Shown: positions 46,527-56,512, numbered from the stretch's first letter. The stretch is 64,000 nucleotides of DNA from Ignavibacteriota bacterium (GCA_013285425.1 CP053447.1:2424001-2488000), one strand, 5' to 3'. A program made the numbers and translations. The notes: generated by a model not told the origin, from the letters alone.

Positions 46527-47885
46527 TCATTCATTCTCCAATAAATTATCATCATCAATTTCAGCACGATTAAGAATTGCCGGTGGTAAGGTTTTACTTG
46601 CTTTTGCTCCAAGCTTTTTAATTTTCTCAGAACGGCTAATAAGATTTCCTCTTCCATCTGTAAGCTTGTTCATTGCCTTATCATAATTATCTTTTGCAGA
46701 AATTAATCCTTTACCAACAGAAATAAGATCATCAACAAAAGCAGTAAACTTATCAAGCATCTCACCGCTTTGTCTTGCGATCTCAAGAGCATTTCTGTTT
46801 TGATTTTCCTGCCGCCAGATACTTGAGATTGTTCTAAGTGTAGCAAGTAAAGTAGATGGACTTACAATTACAATGTTCTGCTCAAATGCATCCGTAAAAA
46901 TTGAAGGATCGGATTGAACAGCAATTGCAAAAGCCGGTTCAATCGGCATAAACATTAAAACAAAATCCAGACTTTCAAGCTGATAAAGATTTTGATAATT
47001 CTTTCCGCTTAAGTTTTTTATGTGTGCACGGATAGAATTAATGTGCTCTTTTAATCCAAACTGTTTCTGATGTTCATCTTCTTCTGAAATAAATTTTTCA
47101 TATCCAACAAGCGATACCTTGGAATCGATGATGATGCTTTTATTTTCCGGAAGATTAATAATAACATCAGGCTGCAGTCTTTTACCTGACTCTGTTGTTA
47201 GACTTTCCTGAACAACATATTCTCTTCCTTTTACAAGTCCTGATTTTTCGAGTATGCTTTCAAGAATAAATTCGCCCCAATTACCCTGAGTTTTACTTTG
47301 TCCTTTTAATGCAGTGGTTAAATTTTTTGCTTCTTGTGTAATCTGTAGATTCATTTCTTTGAGCATTTGAAGCTGTTCTTTTAAAGAAGCGTGACCTTTA
47401 ATGCTCTCTTTATTTGTCTCTTCAACTTTCCTTTCAAACTCAGAAATTTTTTCTTTTAACGGATTTAATATCTCACCCAGCTTTTCTTTGTTCTGTTCAG
47501 AAAACTTATTCCCTTTTTCTTCAAATATTCTGTTGGCAAGATTTTCAAATTCCTTTGTAAATTTTTCCTGCAGGTTTTCTATTTCATTTTTTTGTTCTGA
47601 AAGTTTTGTCTGAAGATTAGCATAATCGGATTTAATCGAAGAATTCTCCGAGGTTAATTTTTCAGATTTTTCTCTTTCATTTTTCAGATCAGCTTGAAGG
47701 GCAGATTTGTCCTCTTCAAATAGTTTAATTCTTTCAGCAAGTTTCCCAGCTTCAATCTTTAGCGAGTTGATCTGCTCGTTAAGCTTGTTTACTTCATCGA
47801 TTGAAACTGTCTTTTTACTCTTGAAAAAGAGAAAAGCAATTACGAACCCGATTACTAAACCAACTGTCAGATAAATTATTTCCAT
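46527..47885 (-). CDS. rmuC: RmuC-family DNA recombination protein (second copy)
   Basis: A 452-residue protein with an N-terminal membrane helix (residues 4-21), a coiled coil to about 190, and the RmuC domain (TQGNWGEFILESILEKSGLV, INLPENKSIIIDSKVSLVGY, FVLMFMPIEPAFAIA). The conserved WGE and DSKVS positions are present. Length is standard for RmuC, so this is probably the housekeeping copy, in contrast to the 562-residue copy in the restriction operon. Short dispersed repeats lie on both sides. Confidence 0.92.
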   Translation of the reverse strand: MEIIYLTVGLVIGFVIAFLFFKSKKTVSIDEVNKLNEQINSLKIEAGKLAERIKLFEEDKSALQADLKNEREKSEKLTSENSSIKSDYANLQTKLSEQKNEIENLQEKFTKEFENLANRIFEEKGNKFSEQNKEKLGEILNPLKEKISEFERKVEETNKESIKGHASLKEQLQMLKEMNLQITQEAKNLTTALKGQSKTQGNWGEFILESILEKSGLVKGREYVVQESLTTESGKRLQPDVIINLPENKSIIIDSKVSLVGYEKFISEEDEHQKQFGLKEHINSIRAHIKNLSGKNYQNLYQLESLDFVLMFMPIEPAFAIAVQSDPSIFTDAFEQNIVIVSPSTLLATLRTISSIWRQENQNRNALEIARQSGEMLDKFTAFVDDLISVGKGLISAKDNYDKAMNKLTDGRGNLISRSEKIKKLGAKASKTLPPAILNRAEIDDDNLLENE

Positions 47886-47916
47886 CTTATATTCCTAAAA
47901 TCTTTAAATTGCAATG

Positions 47917-47995
47917 GAACACGGATAACACGGATTAAACGGATTAACGCAGATCAAATCTGTGAAAACCAGCGTAATCAGTGTCATCCGTGTTC
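47917..47995. repeat. 79-bp element with 10-bp terminal inverted repeats
   Basis: GAACACGGAT at 47917-47926 is mirrored by ATCCGTGTTC at 47986-47995. The inside contains internal short repeats (CGGATTAAACGGATTAACGC). It fills the space between rmuC and the stop of the ammonia-lyase gene and resembles a small non-coding palindromic repeat unit. A second relative lies at 46378-46415. Confidence 0.6.
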
Positions 47996-48001
47996 TATAA
48001 T

Positions 48002-49525
48002 CTATTCCAAACCCCCAACTGTTTTTTCAACTTCTTCAAGTATCTCGCAGGACCTTACAAGTTCTTTCATCTTATTATGATCAGGATAAAGCGGACGATC
48101 AATATCAAGGAAATCAACATGCCTACGAATTACTTCTTTAGCTTTTGCGACGCCCTTACCTGTTTGATGTTCACGGAAATCAAGTGCCTGTGCAGCAGCC
48201 ATAAATTCAATACCCAATATACCATAAGCATTATCAAGAATCTGAGCATTCTTAATTGCAGTATTCATTCCCATAGAAACAAAATCTTCCTGATCAGCAG
48301 CAGCAGGAATAGATTGAACCGAAGCAGGCGTTGATAAAATTCTTTGTTCAACAATTAATGTATCAGCAGTATATTGACTTAGCATCAAACCGGAGAACAT
48401 TCCTGCGCCCTTTGTTAAAAAAGCCGGAAGCCCTACACTTAATGCAGGGTTGTTAAGTCTGTTCATTCTTCTTTCAGACAGCACGCTTACCATTGTAACG
48501 GCTGCACTTATCATATCCATCGGAAGAGAAACAGGAGTTCCCTGAAAGTTTGCACCTGTTAAAGTAATTTTATCTTCAGGAATAAAAATCGGATTATCAC
48601 CAACACCATTAAGTTCAATCTCAACTTGTGATTTTGCATAAGCAAGGGCATCGTGCGCGGCACCAATTACTTGCGGAGTTGAACGCATCGAGTATGCATC
48701 CTGAACTTTACTTTTAAGTTTACCTGTAAGAAGATCACTGCCTTCAATACATTTTTTTATTGACTGAGAACTTCGGACTGCTCCTGAAAATCCTCTTAAC
48801 TTATGCAGTCTTACATCATAAGGTTTCATATTTGCGAGAAGAGCCTCCAATGACATTGCAGCAGCTATCTCAGCTTGTTTTAACCAGCGATTTATATCAT
48901 ACAACTGTAATGCGCTTATTGCAGTAATAAAATTTGAACCATTGATTGTTGCAAGCCCATCCCGAGCCTGTAAACCGGGTACTTTAATTCCGGATTTTTC
49001 AAACGCAGCTTTACCGGTAAGTCTTTCTCCCTTGTAAAATGCTTCACCTTCACCCATCATCAGCAAAGCTATTTGCGACATCGGAGCTAAATCACCGCAT
49101 GCTCCAACAGAACCTTTTTGACATACAACCGGAATGCAGTCTTTGTTCAGCATTTCAATAAGTGTTAATGTGATTTCAGGTCTGCAGCCAGAGTTGCCGT
49201 GAGCATGAACATTTATTCTTCCGGCAATAGCTCCTCGAACATATTCAATCGGCATTGGCTCACCTATACCAGCCGAATGATTATAGATAAGATATTTTTG
49301 AAAATCTTTTACCTGTTCATCATTCAACACAACTTCAGAAAATTCTCCTATGCCAGTATTAACTCCATACATTATTTCATGAGCCTGAATTTTTTCTTCA
49401 AGCATTGCACGGCAGGTTTTTATTCTTTCAATTGAATCTTTACTAAGTTCAACTTGCTCTTTGTGTCTGGCTATGCGGACTAATTTTTCAACGGTTAAAT
49501 TTGACCCATCAAGAATGATTGACAT
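48002..49525 (-). CDS. Aromatic amino acid ammonia-lyase, histidase-like, with Ala-Cys-Gly MIO triad
   Basis: A 507-residue HAL/PAL-family enzyme. I place the start at the ATG of 49525 (MSIILDGSNLTVEKLV); an ATG at 49660 would add 45 unrelated hydrophobic residues. The MIO site, normally Ala-Ser-Gly, is Ala142-Cys143-Gly144 in KGSVGACGDLAPMS. Other active-site elements are present: the Tyr in IMYGVNTGIG, NHSAGIG, NGSNFITA, and QEDF where histidases have QEDH. Cys can replace the MIO serine in Pseudomonas histidase and still give an active enzyme, so this one may be active. The QEDF change and lack of hutU/hutI make the substrate uncertain. It is 264 bases after anmK. Confidence 0.85.
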   Translation of the reverse strand: MSIILDGSNLTVEKLVRIARHKEQVELSKDSIERIKTCRAMLEEKIQAHEIMYGVNTGIGEFSEVVLNDEQVKDFQKYLIYNHSAGIGEPMPIEYVRGAIAGRINVHAHGNSGCRPEITLTLIEMLNKDCIPVVCQKGSVGACGDLAPMSQIALLMMGEGEAFYKGERLTGKAAFEKSGIKVPGLQARDGLATINGSNFITAISALQLYDINRWLKQAEIAAAMSLEALLANMKPYDVRLHKLRGFSGAVRSSQSIKKCIEGSDLLTGKLKSKVQDAYSMRSTPQVIGAAHDALAYAKSQVEIELNGVGDNPIFIPEDKITLTGANFQGTPVSLPMDMISAAVTMVSVLSERRMNRLNNPALSVGLPAFLTKGAGMFSGLMLSQYTADTLIVEQRILSTPASVQSIPAAADQEDFVSMGMNTAIKNAQILDNAYGILGIEFMAAAQALDFREHQTGKGVAKAKEVIRRHVDFLDIDRPLYPDHNKMKELVRSCEILEEVEKTVGGLE

Positions 49526-49789
49526 GATTACTCCAAATAATAAAATTTTGATGATCAAATTTAGCGATAAGAAGTGAGAAATATTTACAGGATTTTTCAA
49601 TCGGATAATATCAGGATTAGTTACACACTGACTTGAAAATAGATCCCAAAAGGAAATCACACTTGTAAAACAGATAAAGACTTTTACAGGTTTTAATCCT
49701 TTGAGTGTAATAAAATACTTCTACTGAGGTTGGATAATTTTTTAATAATCAGTTTAATCTGCTATATCAGTGTTCAAATAAAAAAGTAT

Positions 49790-50869
49790 TTATACTGCTT
49801 TATATAGTGCACCGGATATCGAATCCAATTCAGCACCTGTTACTGACGATAAACAGTTTATTAAGTTGTAACTGTACAATACTCCGAGAAATGCAAAGAT
49901 CAACGCTTCTTTGAAATTAATGGTTTGCTCATCAGGTAAATAATATTTACAATGTGGAGCAGTATTTTGCATCCGTTCGATCAGAAATTTATTATATGCC
50001 CCGCCGCCAGTAACTAAAACTTTTCCTTGCTTAATCTCTCTCCCAATCTGAAAAGCAATATGTTCACAATATGTGCTGAGTATATCTTCAACTGATAAAT
50101 CATAAGAATCAATTAAAGGGAAAAATTCTTTCTCAACATCCTCCCTGCCCAGAGATTTGGGTCCTGACTTTGAATAATATGAAACCAAGTTCAAAGCTTT
50201 CAGCAATTCAGAATTTATTTTACCGCTTTTTGCTGTCTCGCCGTCTTTATCAAACTCTTTCCCTTTTTGCTTTATATAATAATTCAAAATGAAATTTACC
50301 GGACAGATATCATAAGCAATCCGCTTATTATTTACTTCAAAAGAAATATTAGAGAAACCGCCAAGGTTCAGACAATAATCATATTCTGAAAAAAGATATC
50401 TATCACCAATCGGCACCAGCGGAGCTCCGTTACCTCTTAGTGCAACATCGGTTGAACGGAAATCACAAATTGTATCTATACCTGTTTCCGCAGCAATACA
50501 AGCACCTTTCCCGATCTGTGTTGTAAATCCCGATTCCGGTTGATGGAAAACAGTCTGCCCATGAGAGGAGATAAATTTTGGTTCAATTGAATGTTTATCA
50601 ATAAATCCCTTTATCTTTTTGCCCAGATATTTACCGTAATCAAAGTGAAGTTTTGAAAATGATAATGCATCCATCAAGTGAGCATTTAATAATTTTTCTT
50701 TTATGTAGTTATCATATTCAATCGTTTCAGCTATGTGGATTTTATAATTCCATTTATCTTCTATCAAAGAAAAATTCACAAAACAAATATCCAATCCATC
50801 CAATGAAGTACCGGACATTGTTCCTATAACATTAATATCGATTCTATCTGTATTCTTATTCATCAACAT
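49790..50869 (-). CDS. anmK: Anhydro-N-acetylmuramic acid kinase
   Basis: Phosphorylates and opens 1,6-anhydro-MurNAc during cell-wall recycling, giving MurNAc-6-phosphate. The 359-residue sugar-kinase-fold protein has the signature GTMSGTSLDGLD near residues 16-27 and conserved DFRSTDVALRGNGAPLVPIGD and LVTGGGAYNKFL. The start may be the first or third Met (50869 or 50863). It overlaps the end of the YCII gene by 14 bases. No murQ is present nearby. Confidence 0.94.
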   Translation of the reverse strand: MLMNKNTDRIDINVIGTMSGTSLDGLDICFVNFSLIEDKWNYKIHIAETIEYDNYIKEKLLNAHLMDALSFSKLHFDYGKYLGKKIKGFIDKHSIEPKFISSHGQTVFHQPESGFTTQIGKGACIAAETGIDTICDFRSTDVALRGNGAPLVPIGDRYLFSEYDYCLNLGGFSNISFEVNNKRIAYDICPVNFILNYYIKQKGKEFDKDGETAKSGKINSELLKALNLVSYYSKSGPKSLGREDVEKEFFPLIDSYDLSVEDILSTYCEHIAFQIGREIKQGKVLVTGGGAYNKFLIERMQNTAPHCKYYLPDEQTINFKEALIFAFLGVLYSYNLINCLSSVTGAELDSISGALYKAV

Positions 50870-51158
50870 GTTCAGGATTCAGATAAAGCTCCCACTCATC
50901 AACATGAGTCAGAATCAGTACACCATTTTTTAAGAAAGGATCATCTTTAAATAAATTTCGGATCGAGCTTTCATTTTTACCATTGGCAATCGCAATAACT
51001 TTTGATTCATTTTTCAGAGCGCCGCACATTGTTACTTTATGCTGAAGAAAAAGTTTGTCTGCAAATCGCGAATGATTTTCCCAATTTTGCTGGTCGTGAA
51101 AACTTTTTTCTGATTGATAATTAGGACCGTGTTCAAATGTTAATAAAAATGTTTTCAT
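50856..51158 (-). CDS. YCII-related domain protein
   Basis: A 100-residue YciI-like protein with alpha-beta ferredoxin fold. HGPNYQSEKSFHDQQNWENHSRFADKLF and the later NLFKDDPFLKNGVLILTHVDEW match the family pattern (conserved His and DPF). Members are small putative enzymes or ligand-binding proteins. It lies 16 bases after hutH and overlaps anmK, so it belongs to the hflX-hutH-anmK unit. Confidence 0.82.
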   Translation of the reverse strand: MKTFLLTFEHGPNYQSEKSFHDQQNWENHSRFADKLFLQHKVTMCGALKNESKVIAIANGKNESSIRNLFKDDPFLKNGVLILTHVDEWELYLNPEHVDE

Positions 51159-51174
51159 TAATCATATCCTTTGA

Positions 51175-52740
51175 TCAATTTAATTCAACAACTTTTTTAA
51201 TTTCTTTTAAGAAGCCGGTATTAAAAATTAACTCTCTTATTCTTTCAATATCCTTATAAATAACTCTATCATTTAAAATCGGCGGAACGGATTTTCTTAC
51301 AAGTTTATAAACAGCCTCTGTCCCTTTTCCATATTTCATCGGTTTATGGAATTCCAAACCCTGACAAGCTGTTAGAATTTCAATTGCAAAAACTGATTGA
51401 ACATTTTTCAATATCTGAAAACATTTTCTTGCAGAGATTGATCCCATAGAATTATGATCTTCCTGATTTGCTGAAGTTGGAATTGAATCCACACTTGCAG
51501 GATGAGCAAGAACTTTATTTTCTGAAACAAGTGAAGCTGCGGTGTATTGGGCAATCATTAAACCGGAATTAAGTCCGCCGTTCTTTGTAAGAAATCTTGG
51601 CAGACTGCTTAACGAACCGTTTAACATTCTTTCAGTTCTTCGCTCCGAAACATTTGCATATTCAGAAAGTGCGATTGCCAAAAAATCCAAAGCAAGCGCC
51701 ATTGGCTGTCCGTGAAAATTTCCACCTTCGAGATGAGCTTCATCATCAGGAAAAATTAATGGATTATCATTGACAGAATTAAGTTCAATCTCAACTCGCG
51801 AACAAACATAATCAATCGAATCTCTTGAAGCACCGTGAATCTGGGGAATGCAGCGAATTGAGTATGAATCCTGAACCCGGGGATCATTAAAGCGATGTGA
51901 TTCGCGGATTTCACTTTCCTGAATCATAGCAAGCAGGTTTTTTGCAGCAGTAATTTGCCCGGGAAATGGTCTTAGCTTATGTATCCGCAAATCAAAAGCA
52001 TTGTCAGTTCCGCGTAAAGTTTCATGTGAAAGTGCACCGGCAATATCTGCAATCATCTTTAATTGTAATGCTTCAATACAGATGTAAGAAGCAAATGCTG
52101 TCATCATTTGAGTACCATTAATTAGGGCTAAACCTTCTTTCGCCCCAAGCTTAACAGGTTTTAATCCGAACTTTTTAAGTGCAGCAGAAGATTTTAATAT
52201 TTTTATTTTATGCTGATCATCTTTCATTACATCTTTATAAATCTGAGCTTCTTCTTTTCCGATCATAGCAAGAACAAGATGGGATAAAGGTGCAAGATCG
52301 CCGCTTGATCCAACTGAACCTTGTGATGGGATAACAGGAATTATGTTGTTATTAATCATTGCAATTAAAAGTTCAAGAGTTTCCAATCGGATTCCAGAAT
52401 GCCCGCCTGCAAGTGCATTAACACGAAGCAGCATCATTATTTTAACAATAAATGCCGGAAGCGGATCGCCCACTCCGGTCGAGTGAGATACAATCAGATT
52501 TTCCTGAAGTTTCGCAATATCTTTTTGGGAGATTTTAACATTTGCAAATTCACCAAAGCCGGTAGTAACTCCGTAAATTACTTTGCCTTCATCAACCCAT
52601 TTATCAATCAGCCTGCGTGCTTTAATTACTTTTTTCTTTGAATCATTTGAAAGAGTTACAATTGGATTTTCATTAAGAAAAAATTTTATTTTATCCAGAG
52701 TTAGTGATTTACCATCAACAATGAGTTTTTTACGTGCCAT
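51175..52740 (-). CDS. hutH: Histidine ammonia-lyase with Ser-Ser-Gly MIO triad
   Basis: A 521-residue MIO enzyme expected to deaminate histidine to urocanate. The MIO triad reads Ser145-Ser146-Gly147 (SQGSVGSSGDLAPLSH), with Ser in place of the usual Ala at the first position. Histidase features are kept: VIYGVTTGFG, SHSTGVG with the selectivity His86, NGTQMMTA, and TSANQEDHNSMG. Among the two lyases here this one is the closer to true histidase. No urocanase or imidazolonepropionase gene is in the window, so a full hut pathway is not shown. It overlaps hflX by 11 bases. Confidence 0.9.
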   Translation of the reverse strand: MARKKLIVDGKSLTLDKIKFFLNENPIVTLSNDSKKKVIKARRLIDKWVDEGKVIYGVTTGFGEFANVKISQKDIAKLQENLIVSHSTGVGDPLPAFIVKIMMLLRVNALAGGHSGIRLETLELLIAMINNNIIPVIPSQGSVGSSGDLAPLSHLVLAMIGKEEAQIYKDVMKDDQHKIKILKSSAALKKFGLKPVKLGAKEGLALINGTQMMTAFASYICIEALQLKMIADIAGALSHETLRGTDNAFDLRIHKLRPFPGQITAAKNLLAMIQESEIRESHRFNDPRVQDSYSIRCIPQIHGASRDSIDYVCSRVEIELNSVNDNPLIFPDDEAHLEGGNFHGQPMALALDFLAIALSEYANVSERRTERMLNGSLSSLPRFLTKNGGLNSGLMIAQYTAASLVSENKVLAHPASVDSIPTSANQEDHNSMGSISARKCFQILKNVQSVFAIEILTACQGLEFHKPMKYGKGTEAVYKLVRKSVPPILNDRVIYKDIERIRELIFNTGFLKEIKKVVELN

Positions 52741-53995
52741 AGATTATCTTCTTTAATTTATCTGCATTTTGTTTACTTGTTTTATAATGGATTTTTATCC
52801 CATCTTCATCATATTTTGTTTCAAGAACTTCAGCCAGCGAATGTATCTGAGATACTTTTTTAGATTCGGTTAAACCAAGCACAACTTTTTCACTGACAAA
52901 AGAATTTTCAACAATTTCATTCAGCTTTGTTTTTAACAGTGAAATATTAATTCCTCGTTTAGCTGAAATCATCAGGCAGTCTTTATGCGAATTACGAATA
53001 AAATCGATTTTGGTTTTATCACTTATCAGATCGATCTTATTAAATATTTTAATTACCTGCTTGTCTTTACTTCCAAATTCCTTTAATGTTTCATCAACAA
53101 CTTTTAACTGATCTTCATAAAAAGGATGAGAAGCATCTATTATATGAAAAATAATATCAGCTTCACGAACTTCGCTTAATGTGCTTTTGAATGATGCAAC
53201 AAGCTGTGGAGGAAGTTTTCTGATAAAACCAACAGTATCGGTAATTATTATTTTTTCTGTATCGTGAACCTCAAGACTGCGTGTTGTTGAATCGAGTGTT
53301 GCAAACAATTTATCTTCAGCAAATACATCTGCACTGGTAAGCAGATTAAACAATGTTGATTTGCCAGCATTTGTGTAACCCGCTAATGCAATTCTTGTTG
53401 TGTTTTTTCTTGCCGCATTTTGTGTGGAGCGCTGAGATTCGATCTGAGATAATTTTTCTTTGAGATGAGCTATTCGTGTTCTGATAATTCTTCTATCGGT
53501 TTCAATCTGTGTTTCACCGGGACCTTTAGTTCCGATTCCCCCGTACTGTTTGGATAAATGCGTCCAGGCTCTTGTTAACCGCGGAAGCATATACTGAAGC
53601 TGTGCAAGTTCAACCTGAGTTTTTGCTTCTTTGGTCTTTGCTCTGGTTGCAAAAATATCAAGTATTAGTCCGCTTCTGTCAATTACTTTCCGCTTGAAAA
53701 GATTCTCAAGATTTCTTGCCTGCACAGGTGATAAATCATCATCGAATATAACTATATCAATATCATTCAATTCAACAAGCTGTGAAAGTTCCTCAGCTTT
53801 TCCTTTGCCTATGTAAAAAGCAGCATCAATTCTTGCCTTACTCTGAACAATTTTAAAAATTGTTTCTGCACCGGCTGTGTTTGCAAGTTCTTCAAGTTCA
53901 TTAAGATGTTCTTCAACAACTTCTTTACTGAATTCTTTGGTATCAATGGCAACGAGCATTGCCCGTTCAATATTTTTTCTTGTAATCTCTATCAT
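52730..53995 (-). CDS. hflX: GTPase HflX
   Basis: A 421-residue ribosome-associated GTPase that splits stalled ribosomes under stress. The N-terminal HflX domain (IFDDDLSPVQARNLE, then RSGLILDIFATRAKTKEAKTQVELAQLQY) and a glycine-rich linker (GGIGTKGPGETQIETDRR) precede the GTPase domain with G1 GYTNAGKST, G3 DTVGFI and G4 NKID. Full length. It is the first gene of a minus-strand unit that also holds hutH, an unusual pairing. Confidence 0.96.
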   Translation of the reverse strand: MIEITRKNIERAMLVAIDTKEFSKEVVEEHLNELEELANTAGAETIFKIVQSKARIDAAFYIGKGKAEELSQLVELNDIDIVIFDDDLSPVQARNLENLFKRKVIDRSGLILDIFATRAKTKEAKTQVELAQLQYMLPRLTRAWTHLSKQYGGIGTKGPGETQIETDRRIIRTRIAHLKEKLSQIESQRSTQNAARKNTTRIALAGYTNAGKSTLFNLLTSADVFAEDKLFATLDSTTRSLEVHDTEKIIITDTVGFIRKLPPQLVASFKSTLSEVREADIIFHIIDASHPFYEDQLKVVDETLKEFGSKDKQVIKIFNKIDLISDKTKIDFIRNSHKDCLMISAKRGINISLLKTKLNEIVENSFVSEKVVLGLTESKKVSQIHSLAEVLETKYDEDGIKIHYKTSKQNADKLKKIIYGT

Positions 53996-54100
53996 AATTT
54001 TTTCTGATTGTCATTGCAGACAAGCCTTCTGTACAGCAATCTGTTCAATTTATTTGACAGACTGCTTTTTTCAGACTTATCGAAGATTGCAATGATGCTG

Positions 54101-56191
54101 TTAAATTCCTTCCAATTCCTTTTTTGTATTTCTTGCAATTGTCATTTCAACAAAGGCTAAAATTATAGCAGTTAATAAAAAATATCTCCAAAGCTCTGAT
54201 CCAAATCTTGCCTGCATAATTTTTTCGGAGATATTTTCTTCTTTAGCAACCGGGGTATAAACTCCGTTAAATTTAATCTGAGAAAGATAATTCTCAAAAT
54301 CATCTTTATCCGCATATTCTGTTTTTGACTCTGTAGGATCGGTGTTAACAGATATATCATCAATCAGTTTATCGCCGGAATAAAATTTATAATTACCTGC
54401 CGTGCTGGTATTTGAATATACTAAATAATCTTTAGTTGAATTTTCATTTAAACTAATAAACTCTTCCGATTCATCCGGTCTTACAATTTTAATTTGAGAT
54501 TGATTAGTCCCTTTTAAATTGATACTTATCTGTTCACCGGCAGAAAAAACAAATTGCTCTCTTTCTTTTGCGGCAAGATAAACAACGGATTTATTTATCA
54601 AAGGTGCAAAAATACTTTTTATTGGAAAATCACTCCAGCTTAAAACCGGGGCACAATTAAACACGAAAACTTTTCCTTTGTTTATTTTTATCTCGTTAAG
54701 AAAAGATGAGCCATCAATTAATGAAATAATCTGATTGCCTGATTGAGTCAATTTATAATAAGCGTTAAGCTCCGGTGATTCATATTTCTTTTTATCATCA
54801 CTCTTAAAAATATTCTGAAAAACCGGATGATTAAAATCAGTCTTATCAATTTTTATTCTAAGTTCACCTCCGCCAACATTACCAACAATTGACTGACTAT
54901 TTCCTAAATTAAGCTGTGATAATGTTCTGTTGAACGAGCTAATATAAGGAGTTGATGCTGGAAATAAAATCAGTCCTCCGCCGCTGCCGACAAAATCCTT
55001 GATTTGTTCTATTCCATTCAATATTGAATTAGCAGAGATAATAATTACCTGATATTTGCTTAACTGCTGAGATGTTAACTGACTGATATTTTTTCTTTCA
55101 ATTTCATATTTACTTTCTCCTGTTGTCTGAAGAGCAAGATTGACAAATGTCAAATCATTTTGACTTTCTGCAAATAATCCAACTGAAATTTTTTCAGGAA
55201 TAAAGATACTTGTGAACCTCTTATTATCCTGTTCAATTTCATCTGTCTCAATCTCTGCAGCAACATCAACAAATCCGCTTGTCTTAGGTGCTGCCTCAAT
55301 ATTTACTACTACAGATTGTCCTGCAGTAACATCAAAACTTTTCTGTGCTGATCTTTCATTATTCATAAAAAGAGAAACTACCGCACTGTTAACATTCTGC
55401 TCAGAGTTGTTTGTAATAGTAACAGAAAACTCAACTGTTTTGTCTTTTTCAAATATCTGATTATTAATTTTCAGATCATCAACCGAAAGATTAAAAACTT
55501 CTTTATCAGCTATGTCAAAAGAGTAAATCCGGACTTTATCGTTTAATAATTCACTTAGATCATTATGAGTTATTCCATCAGTAATTTTATTTTTTTGAAA
55601 ATCAGATAAGACATAAATCTCTTTATTAAAATTATTACTTTCAGAAATCATTTGAGCAGCTTTTGTAATTGCTGTATTAAGGTCGCCTGTTGAATATGAT
55701 AAATCAAGCATATCAAGATTTTTAATGAACTCAGAAAAATTTGATGTTAATTTGTTATCATTTAATCGATTTGAAACGAATACTAAACCAACTTCGTCTC
55801 CTTCCTGAAGTTGTGATATTATCTGTTTAATAATTTCTTTTGCCTGATTAAAATAAGATCCTTTCTGATCAACAACTGACATACTGAATGTATCATCCAG
55901 TATAAATAGTGCAGTAGTTTTTGCTGCCGAAGTTGTTCCGCCAATCTGAATTGACTGTAATGTGGGTCTTGCAAAAGCTAAAACCACAAACAGAATAATT
56001 AAAACCCTTAGAGCAAGTAATATCCATTGTTTAAGTTTTATTTTCCGGATTTTGTTCTTCTGCAATTCCTTTAAAAATACAAGAGTACTGAATTCAATCT
56101 TTTTTAGTTTTCTGAGATTGAACAAGTGAATGATTATAGGAATTGAAGCAGCTAATAGCCCTAATAAAACAGCGGGATTAAGAAAAATCAT
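54101..56191 (-). CDS. BatA/VWA-domain membrane protein
   Basis: A 696-residue protein with an N-terminal BatA domain: two transmembrane helices (residues 5-23 and 57-77) around the signature LKKIEFSTLVFLKEL. A von Willebrand A domain follows, starting ALFILDDTFSMS, where the metal-site DxSxS is altered to DxTxS. The rest is beta-rich and periplasmic, with a GATase-like segment (VGSGGGLILFPAST) and a C-terminal membrane helix before the positively charged end. Such proteins are associated with MoxR ATPases and with the DUF4159/DUF4175 pair, here separated. The function is unknown. Confidence 0.88.
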   Translation of the reverse strand: MIFLNPAVLLGLLAASIPIIIHLFNLRKLKKIEFSTLVFLKELQKNKIRKIKLKQWILLALRVLIILFVVLAFARPTLQSIQIGGTTSAAKTTALFILDDTFSMSVVDQKGSYFNQAKEIIKQIISQLQEGDEVGLVFVSNRLNDNKLTSNFSEFIKNLDMLDLSYSTGDLNTAITKAAQMISESNNFNKEIYVLSDFQKNKITDGITHNDLSELLNDKVRIYSFDIADKEVFNLSVDDLKINNQIFEKDKTVEFSVTITNNSEQNVNSAVVSLFMNNERSAQKSFDVTAGQSVVVNIEAAPKTSGFVDVAAEIETDEIEQDNKRFTSIFIPEKISVGLFAESQNDLTFVNLALQTTGESKYEIERKNISQLTSQQLSKYQVIIISANSILNGIEQIKDFVGSGGGLILFPASTPYISSFNRTLSQLNLGNSQSIVGNVGGGELRIKIDKTDFNHPVFQNIFKSDDKKKYESPELNAYYKLTQSGNQIISLIDGSSFLNEIKINKGKVFVFNCAPVLSWSDFPIKSIFAPLINKSVVYLAAKEREQFVFSAGEQISINLKGTNQSQIKIVRPDESEEFISLNENSTKDYLVYSNTSTAGNYKFYSGDKLIDDISVNTDPTESKTEYADKDDFENYLSQIKFNGVYTPVAKEENISEKIMQARFGSELWRYFLLTAIILAFVEMTIARNTKKELEGI

Positions 56192-56512
56192 ATACTCTCT
56201 TTTGTAAACATATTTCTGAAATCAAAAATAACTATAATGCTTAGAGAAAACTATGCAAATTATAAGTTGGAGTGAATGAGTTTTGGACCCTTAAGTATTA
56301 ACATTAAAATAACAACGATTATCATAATTCTATTATTCCTTAAATCCTCTGCTATCCAGTACAACTATTCCATCTCCCATTACTTCACCACTCTATTCAT
56401 CCCGCATTTTTTTACTTAAACAAACTTTCCACAAAATCAATTCACAGCTATTTTAATTAATAAGAGATAGCAGTAATTTTGATGTTATAACACAAACAAA
56501 ACTTTTATTTAG
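56192..56512. other. Gene-free spacer between divergent genes
   Basis: 321 bp. No frame, hairpin or RNA gene is supported. It holds the divergent promoters of the BatA-type gene and the MarR gene. The pyrimidine-rich stretch at about 56345-56410 is the only compositional oddity. Confidence 0.5.

Noticed and set aside
49526..49660. Upstream ATG at 49660 for the 48002 ammonia-lyase
   Set aside because: It adds 45 residues with no similarity to the family; the family N-terminus begins at the ATG of 49525.
54034..54070. Imperfect hairpin followed by T-run between hflX and the BatA gene
   Set aside because: The T-run is on the plus strand while both genes are on the minus strand, so it cannot end their transcripts.
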